A stretch of 19,395 bases of DNA. Source: Kosmotogaceae bacterium. Lineage in GTDB: Bacteria > Thermotogota > Thermotogae > Petrotogales > Kosmotogaceae. The stretch is taken from positions 1-19,395 of the forward strand of contig DLVL01000023.1 of NCBI GenBank assembly GCA_003444085.1, written 5' to 3'. The translations under genes and the position numbers were made by a program. Positions 14,740 to 19,395 of the stretch are shown here, one piece after another. Under the pieces are notes generated by a model, which was given only the letters and a program-made list of their open reading frames with translations, was not told the origin of the DNA and made no database searches. The stretch's first letter is position 1. The number at the start of each line of letters is the position of its first letter.

Positions 14740-15876
14740 TTAGGCTTTGAACTCCTCAAGAGAATGCTTACCGAACAAGACGTTTTCCTCTGTCTGTTTA
14801 TCAAACACGTGTGCCATGGTCATGTCGAGAACAAGATCCATCTTCGAACCAGCTTCAGCTCTTGTCTTCGGATCAACCTTTGCGACAACCTCATCATCAC
14901 CGATTCTTGCATGAATGAGAGTCTCGCTGCCCAAAGGCTCGACTACCTCGCATTCGCCTGTTACGGTGAATTCATCTTTCACGTCCTTGGCAAACATCTT
15001 GTCATACATGTCTTCCGGCCTTATCCCAAGCAGCACATCTTCGTCCTTGTATTTTTCAAGTGCCTTTGACAGTTTATCAGGCACAGCTACTTCAAAGCCT
15101 TCTTTAGCAAACCAGATCTTCCCGTCCCTTCTCTTGAGCCTTCCATTGATGAAGTTCATCGCGGGCGTACCAATGAACCCTGCCACAAAGATGTTTCTTG
15201 GCTCGAAGTAGACCGTGTAAGGATCTCCGATCTGCTGAATGACACCGTCTTTCATTATGACTATCTTGTCAGCCATTGTCATTGCTTCAACCTGGTCATG
15301 GGTAACATATACAATCGTGGCTTCCAGATTTTGATGAAGTCTCTTGAGTTCTGCTCTCATCTGCACCCTGAGCTTCGCGTCAAGGTTCGAAAGCGGCTCG
15401 TCGAAGAGAAACACCTTGGGATTACGGACAATTGCTCGTCCTACAGCAACCCTCTGGCGCTGTCCACCGGAAAGCTGCTTCGGTTTGCGATCCAATAGTT
15501 GTTCTATCCCCAGAATCCTCGCTGCTTCATCAACTCTCTTCTTGATTTCAGCTTTTGGGGTCTTTCGAAGCTTAAGACCAAAAGCCATGTTCTCATAAAC
15601 ACTCATATGAGGATACAGAGCATAGTTCTGGAAGACCATAGCAATGTCCCTGTCCTTGGGTTCAACATCATTAACGACCCTTCCGCCGATCTTGATCGTT
15701 CCGTCTGTGATTTCTTCCAGTCCTGCTATCATTCTCAAAGTTGTAGTCTTTCCACATCCTGATGGCCCAACCAGGACCACAAACTCCTTGTCGTTAACTT
15801 CAACATTCACATCGGAGACTGCCCTGAAACCGTTTGGGAAGACCTTTCCTACTTTCTCCAGTAATACTTCAGACAT
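14740..15876 (-). CDS. sugar ABC transporter ATP-binding protein (MalK/UgpC/MsmK type)
   Basis: ATPase subunit of a carbohydrate importer. Walker A GPSGCGKTT (37-45), Q-loop VFQNYALYPHMSVYENMAFGLKLR, signature LSGGQRQRVAVGRAI, Walker B VFLFDEPLSNLD and H-loop THDQ are all intact, followed by the C-terminal TOBE-type regulatory region (LGIRPEDMYD and the following strands). Length 378. Start is the ATG at 15876, six bases after GGAGG; a GTG one codon earlier is closer than needed. No permease or solute-binding gene is adjacent, so this may be a shared ATPase serving several transporters, as MsmX/MsmK do in other bacteria. It follows the antitoxin-like gene by 12 bases in one operon. Confidence 0.94.
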   Translation of the reverse strand: MSEVLLEKVGKVFPNGFRAVSDVNVEVNDKEFVVLVGPSGCGKTTTLRMIAGLEEITDGTIKIGGRVVNDVEPKDRDIAMVFQNYALYPHMSVYENMAFGLKLRKTPKAEIKKRVDEAARILGIEQLLDRKPKQLSGGQRQRVAVGRAIVRNPKVFLFDEPLSNLDAKLRVQMRAELKRLHQNLEATIVYVTHDQVEAMTMADKIVIMKDGVIQQIGDPYTVYFEPRNIFVAGFIGTPAMNFINGRLKRRDGKIWFAKEGFEVAVPDKLSKALEKYKDEDVLLGIRPEDMYDKMFAKDVKDEFTVTGECEVVEPLGSETLIHARIGDDEVVAKVDPKTRAEAGSKMDLVLDMTMAHVFDKQTEENVLFGKHSLEEFKA

Positions 15877-15888
15877 CACACACCTCCG

Positions 15889-16152
15889 TCATTCTTCGTC
15901 AATCTCAACTATGAGATCAAGAATTCCCTTATCAAAAGCTTTCTCACCAACATCTATCAAGTAGAGATCGAATACCTGTTCAAGAAACTTGTTGATCCTC
16001 ACATACTTCTTGTAATCCATCAAAACAGCAGTTGGAACGCCGTTCTTTGTTATAATTGAGTCACCGCTTGCTGTTTCATCAATGACTCTGGAAAGATGGG
16101 CCTTGGCATCTGCAACGGAGTAGAAGTTCAGTTCATGTAGATGTGGCAACAT
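15889..16152 (-). CDS. Phd/YefM-type antitoxin-like protein without a partner toxin
   Basis: 87 residues with the Phd/YefM N-terminal DNA-binding pattern: FYSVADAKAHLSRVIDETASGDSIITKNGVPTAVLMDYKKYVRI (about 10-53), the stretch that normally forms the dimer and binds an operator. The C-terminal third (FLEQVFDLYLIDVGEKAF..., ending in acidic residues) would be the toxin-binding part. No toxin gene is next to it: downstream is the ABC ATPase gene and upstream is the divergent nqr operon. It has a clear promoter and a GAGGTGAT ribosome site just before its ATG. It could be a stand-alone transcription regulator of this operon or the divergent one, or the remnant of a toxin-antitoxin pair. Confidence 0.8.
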   Translation of the reverse strand: MLPHLHELNFYSVADAKAHLSRVIDETASGDSIITKNGVPTAVLMDYKKYVRINKFLEQVFDLYLIDVGEKAFDKGILDLIVEIDEE

Positions 16153-16166
16153 ATCACCTCATAGCC

Positions 16167-16196
16167 ATTATAGAACATGACCATAATAGTAGTCAA
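16167..16196 (-). promoter_or_regulatory. promoter of the antitoxin-ABC ATPase operon
   Basis: On the minus strand TTGACT (16196-16191) and TATAAT (16172-16167) are 18 bases apart. Start is expected near 16160, leaving a leader of under ten bases that consists mostly of the ribosome site. Confidence 0.75.
16182..16187 (+). promoter_or_regulatory. possible -10 element of the nqr operon
   Basis: CATAAT lies in the divergent gap, with no good -35. If used, transcription would begin inside the -35 box of the opposite promoter, so the two operons could exclude each other. Weak support. Confidence 0.3.
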
Positions 16197-16213
16197 GTTT
16201 CTTGGAGGAACTT

Positions 16214-17137
16214 ATGGGAAAAAGACTGTTCATGAAACAGCCGAATATGCGAAAAGTCATTTATTCTCTCCTGCCAATACTCGTCTTCAGTGTGGGGAAT
16301 TTCGGTCTCAGAGTACTCTTTGTAGCAGCACTTGCTGTTTCTGTCGCGTTTATCATTGAGTTCCTGTTTGAAGCCCGAAAAGGTAAACCAGTTAGTGAGG
16401 CTGTCCTGGTGACCGGGTTGCTGTATGGACTGATACTTCCTCCAGCAGTTCCTATCTGGATCGTTGTTGTTGGAATAGTGTTTGCTGTGGTGTTCGGTAA
16501 GATGGCATTTGGAGGGTTCGGCCGAAACATCTTCAACCCTGCAATGGTGGGCAGAGCTTTTGTGTATATTAGCTTTCCTGTTGCGCTTACCGTGCAATGG
16601 ACGCAAGCTGCGCGATTCTGGGGTGAGGGCTTCACCCGTTGGCTGGTCTTTCCCCAACCCGTTAGTGGTGCAACCCCCATCGAAATGATACGGTATGGAG
16701 AAGCGGTTTCCAGAGTGGACATGTTCATCGGTACGATAGCAGGTTCAGCAGGTGAAACTGCAAAATGGCTTATAATAGCGTGTGCGGTATATTTGGTCAT
16801 AACAAAGACTGCATCATTCAAGATAATTGTCTCTACCATCTTTGCGGCGTTTGTAATCTCATCTTTGCTTTTCATATTCAGACTGTCCGTTATTGATCCG
16901 TTCGCTACTCTCACAGGCGGGAGTCTTCTGTTTGGAGCCGTGTTTATGGCAACAGATCCTGTAAGCGCCCCCAGAAGAGAAAGAGCGAAAGTGTACTACG
17001 GTATATTGATTGGATCACTGACAGTGATTATTGGCACTTTCTCACTATTTGGAGCTGGTCTGATGTTTTCGATATTGATTGCCAATACTTTCGCACCTCT
17101 AATTGATCATCTTGAAACATGGAGGATGAAAAAATGA
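16214..17137 (+). CDS. nqrB: Na+-NQR/Rnf membrane subunit B/D
   Basis: Polytopic membrane subunit of a redox-driven Na+ (or H+) pump; carries covalent FMN on the Thr of SGAT, here T154 in PVSGATPIEM. Other family motifs are FGRNIFNPAMVGRAFVYISFP (102-122) and FMATDPVSAPRRERAKVYYG (about 253-272). There are eight or more hydrophobic segments. At 307 residues it is much shorter than proteobacterial NqrB (about 410) and close to clostridial RnfD, yet ATDPVSA is more NqrB-like, so its class is mixed. Start: ATG 16214, five bases after TGGAGG; the TTG at 16202 lies within that ribosome site. It is the first gene of the operon and has no nqrA/rnfC before it. The stop overlaps nqrC (ATGA). Confidence 0.88.
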   Translation: MGKRLFMKQPNMRKVIYSLLPILVFSVGNFGLRVLFVAALAVSVAFIIEFLFEARKGKPVSEAVLVTGLLYGLILPPAVPIWIVVVGIVFAVVFGKMAFGGFGRNIFNPAMVGRAFVYISFPVALTVQWTQAARFWGEGFTRWLVFPQPVSGATPIEMIRYGEAVSRVDMFIGTIAGSAGETAKWLIIACAVYLVITKTASFKIIVSTIFAAFVISSLLFIFRLSVIDPFATLTGGSLLFGAVFMATDPVSAPRRERAKVYYGILIGSLTVIIGTFSLFGAGLMFSILIANTFAPLIDHLETWRMKK

Positions 17138-17772
17138 GCCCCAGAGTCTATGGGATCTTTTACACCTTCGTTGTTTCTGCGATCTTCGTTGCCATGCTGG
17201 CATTCCTTAACGCTGCCACCAGAAACAGAATAATCGAGAACGAAGAAATTAGACTCCAGACCTCAATTCTCATTGCTGTGGGAGTCCTTCATCCAGATGA
17301 TTTACCTCAGAGGGATATGATCTCTTCGATATTCAGTGAAAGCATCCGCACGATACAGTATTCTGAGGGAAATATCTACCTCAGTGAGAATAATCAGGAG
17401 AAGGTTATCGCTTTCCTTGTTTCAAGTCCAGGTCTTTGGGGTACGATTACGGCAGTCGTAGCCATCAATGAAAGCTATGACAGACTGGCGGGAATCGAAT
17501 TCTACGAACACTCTGAGACCCCGGGGTTGGGCGGAAGAATAGACGAGCTTGACTTCAAAAATCAGTTCAAAGGTCTGCTAATATCGGAAGATCCAGAGGC
17601 ACGAATATCAGTGGTCAGATTTGAAGAAGACGTCTCCAAAGAGAGATCCAGCATAGCAGCAATAACTGGTGCAACGAGGACTTCTGAGTCGATCCAGGAG
17701 CTGATCAACAGGGCAATTAACAGTGTTCTGCCGGTAATTGCAGAGGTCTTGGGTGATAACAATGGTGGATAA
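17134..17772 (+). CDS. nqrC: Na+-NQR/Rnf FMN-binding subunit C/G
   Basis: Anchored by one N-terminal membrane helix (about residues 8-27), with a large extracytoplasmic FMN domain. FMN attachment site is T181 in ITGATRTSES. The NqrC-like GLWGTITAVVAI (100-111) and HSETPGLGGRI (126-136) are present. The 212 residues are nearer RnfG than classic NqrC (about 257). Start ATG 17134 lies eight bases after GGAGG and shares ATGA with nqrB; the ATG at 17119 would place the ribosome site inside the gene. It overlaps nqrD by 11 bases. Confidence 0.88.
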   Translation: MSPRVYGIFYTFVVSAIFVAMLAFLNAATRNRIIENEEIRLQTSILIAVGVLHPDDLPQRDMISSIFSESIRTIQYSEGNIYLSENNQEKVIAFLVSSPGLWGTITAVVAINESYDRLAGIEFYEHSETPGLGGRIDELDFKNQFKGLLISEDPEARISVVRFEEDVSKERSSIAAITGATRTSESIQELINRAINSVLPVIAEVLGDNNGG

Positions 17773-18364
17773 GAAGAACTTCCTGCAGAATCTCTGGAAA
17801 AACAACCCCGTCCTTGTACAGATTCTTGGAATCTGTTCCGTCCTTGCCGTTACGAACGACCTTACGAATACTACTATAATGGCTATTAGCCTTGTCTTTG
17901 TAACCGGACTTTCCTCACTGACAGTCTCTCTGTTGAGGAATAGGACACCAAGAAACGTCAGAATGATTGTTCAGGTTCTTATTATTGCTTCATACGTGGT
18001 TATGGTTGATACATTCCTGAAGGCCTACCTGCCCGACATAAGCAGATCGTTAGGGCCCTACGTCGGTCTTATTATCACAAACTGCATAATAATGGGTCGT
18101 GCTGAAGCTTATGCTCAATCACACAACCCTGTGGACTCCCTTCTTGACGGTGTCTCTTCAGGGATCGGTTATGGCCTCGTGTTACTCATGATTGCATTCG
18201 TCAGGGAGCTCCTGGGATTTGGCAGCCTATTTGGTTTCAGGCTGCTTCCTGAGAGTTCAACAAGCTGGACGATAATGATAATGCCGCCAAGTGCTTTCTT
18301 TGTGATGGCCACGATCATATGGATAGCCAGAACACCATTCAAGAAGAAGTCCGAAAGGCGCTGA
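17762..18364 (+). CDS. nqrD: Na+-NQR/Rnf membrane subunit D/E
   Basis: Six-helix membrane subunit that with NqrE holds an iron-sulfur cluster in the membrane. Cluster Cys residues are at C25 (ILGICSVLAV) and C108 (LIITNCIIMGRAEAYA), matching the known Cys29/Cys112 positions of Vibrio NqrD with a constant offset of four. GRAEA and the terminal PPSAFF are family features. Length is 200 from ATG 17762. The GTG at 17753 is six bases after AGAGG and is a serious alternative start (three residues longer). The gene overlaps the nqrC stop. Confidence 0.92.
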   Translation: MVDKKNFLQNLWKNNPVLVQILGICSVLAVTNDLTNTTIMAISLVFVTGLSSLTVSLLRNRTPRNVRMIVQVLIIASYVVMVDTFLKAYLPDISRSLGPYVGLIITNCIIMGRAEAYAQSHNPVDSLLDGVSSGIGYGLVLLMIAFVRELLGFGSLFGFRLLPESSTSWTIMIMPPSAFFVMATIIWIARTPFKKKSERR

Positions 18365-18368
18365 TGAG

Positions 18369-18962
18369 ATGGGTGTTGGACTGAATCCTTTCGTGATAAT
18401 GATAGCTGCTGCGCTTACGAGTAATATGATCCTGAGTAACTTCCTGGGGATGTGTTCTTTCATCGCAATATCGAAAGACTTGAAAACTGCTAATGGTCTA
18501 GGCCTGGCAGTTACCTTTGTTCTAACATTTACCACGGTTCTTAACCATTTCGTCTACTACTATATTCTCATACCACTGGGACTCGAGTATCTGCGTTTCA
18601 TAGTGTTTATCATTGTAATTGCAGCGTTTGTACAGTTGCTGGAAATGATCATCAACCGCTTTTCTCCAGCATTATACATAGGTCTTGGAATCTTTCTTCC
18701 GCTCATTACTGTGAATTGTGCGATACTCGGTGGAGTACTCTTCATGATTATTAGAGACTACACAGCATTACAGGGTCTTCTCTTTGGTTTTGGCTCAGGC
18801 GCAGGCTGGTGGTTAGCAATCGTGGCTCTTGCAGCAATACGAGGAAGGTTAAGAGAGAAAGACATCCCCCCACAGCTTAACGGCACAGGAATAACGCTGA
18901 TAATCATCGGGATCATGGCAATGGCGTTTATTGGTTTCTCGGGAATGGTTCCTGTGAGGTAA
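18369..18962 (+). CDS. nqrE: Na+-NQR/Rnf membrane subunit E/A
   Basis: Homolog and partner of NqrD with inverted topology. Cluster ligands are C29 (FLGMCSFIAI) and C117 (LITVNCAILG). About six membrane helices span its 197 residues, the family length. VQLLEMIINRFSPALYIGLGIFLPLI and FGFGSGAGWWLAIVALAAIR are family motifs. It starts five bases after nqrD with a modest AAGG site. Confidence 0.93.
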   Translation: MGVGLNPFVIMIAAALTSNMILSNFLGMCSFIAISKDLKTANGLGLAVTFVLTFTTVLNHFVYYYILIPLGLEYLRFIVFIIVIAAFVQLLEMIINRFSPALYIGLGIFLPLITVNCAILGGVLFMIIRDYTALQGLLFGFGSGAGWWLAIVALAAIRGRLREKDIPPQLNGTGITLIIIGIMAMAFIGFSGMVPVR

Positions 18963-18977
18963 TGGGGTGGAATATTG

Positions 18978-19395
18978 ATGCTTCTTGAAGTTCTTGTCAC
19001 TGTAGTGGTTGTGGGTGGAATATCAGCTATTCTCTCGGCACTGCTCAGTGTTTCCGATGCTCTTGTAAACAACTACGGAGACGTGAAGATCACCATCAAC
19101 AGGGAAAGAAATATCGACACTACAGGTGGCTCAACACTACTTGCTACTCTGGGCGCTGAGAAGGTATTCCTTCCCTCCGCGTGCGGAGGGAAAGGGAGTT
19201 GCGGTCTGTGTAAGGTCAGAGTAGTGACGGATATTGGGCCTGTATTCCCAACTGAGACCCCGTATTTGAGCAAAGAAGAGACTAGCTCAGGTGTTAGACT
19301 TGCCTGCCAGATCAAGGTGAAGAAAGACCTCGAAATCGAGATCCCTGAAGAATTGTTCAATATAAGGGAATATCAAGCTCGTGTAATGAGCGTAT
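18978..19395 (+). CDS. nqrF: NqrF-like 2Fe-2S/flavin subunit, 3'-truncated
   Basis: The frame is open from ATG 18978 to the window edge (139 codons) with no stop. An N-terminal membrane helix (residues 2-24) is followed by an adrenodoxin/plant-type ferredoxin domain with cluster cysteines C69, C75, C78 (CGGKGSCGLC) and C110 (RLACQ). These match Vibrio NqrF C70/C76/C79/C111 with offset one. In NqrF the FAD- and NADH-binding reductase domain comes next; it would lie beyond the edge and is not seen. GGGGTGG lies seven bases before the ATG. This is the NADH entry subunit of Na+-NQR; Rnf complexes use an unrelated RnfB here. Confidence 0.88.
   Translation, partial: MLLEVLVTVVVVGGISAILSALLSVSDALVNNYGDVKITINRERNIDTTGGSTLLATLGAEKVFLPSACGGKGSCGLCKVRVVTDIGPVFPTETPYLSKEETSSGVRLACQIKVKKDLEIEIPEELFNIREYQARVMSV

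Noticed and set aside
14674..15964. Several plus-strand ORFs of 66-131 residues opposite the ABC ATPase gene
   Set aside because: All lie antisense to an intact ATPase with complete motifs; one contains the rpsT terminator region and none has a plausible start signal.

Overview
The window looks like a chromosomal segment of a member of the Thermotogota, probably a mesophilic or moderately thermophilic lineage such as Mesotoga or Kosmotoga. That placement is an inference. It rests on gene content and style: a short SpeD of the Thermotoga class, densely packed overlapping housekeeping genes, strong AGGAGG-type ribosome sites with many GTG and TTG starts, and a compact Nqr/Rnf cluster. No database search was possible. 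I see no phage, insertion sequence or CRISPR array.

Layout. (1) 1-1154: the 3' part of a beta-CASP metallo-beta-lactamase-fold nuclease, cut by the window edge. (2) 1200-1579: a three-tRNA unit (Leu-UAA, initiator fMet-CAU, elongator Met-CAU) with a promoter and an intrinsic terminator. (3) 1730-3132: speD-speE, polyamine synthesis, behind a strong promoter and a leader with a terminator-like hairpin and a possible 15-codon ORF. (4) 3150-12818: a tightly packed run of lepA, nfo, pyrG, folP, a small FtsB/DivIC-like membrane protein gene, an RsmJ-like methyltransferase gene, miaA, hfq, hflX and a secreted M23 peptidase gene. Most junctions overlap by a few bases, so translational coupling is likely. 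The cluster serves translation fidelity, tRNA/rRNA modification, ribosome rescue, RNA chaperoning, DNA repair, nucleotide and folate synthesis, and the cell envelope. (5) 12823-14714: a small Cys-rich protein of unknown function, metK and rpsT, ending in a hairpin shared with the convergent operon. (6) 14740-16196, minus strand: a Phd/YefM-type antitoxin-like gene without a toxin, followed by a MalK/UgpC-type sugar ABC ATPase. (7) 16214 to the right edge: nqrB-C-D-E-F of an Na+-NQR/Rnf-type redox pump; nqrF is cut by the edge and no nqrA/rnfC lies at the 5' end.

The points most worth a second look are: two genes (the FtsB-like gene and hflX) whose only well-placed start after a strong Shine-Dalgarno is the rare codon ATA; a lepA ribosome site that also forms the 3' arm of a terminator-like hairpin whose 5' arm lies upstream of lepA's own promoter; a nearly identical 16-base promoter core in front of lepA and rpsT; the speD leader; the antitoxin-ABC ATPase pairing; and the mixed Nqr/Rnf character of the last operon.
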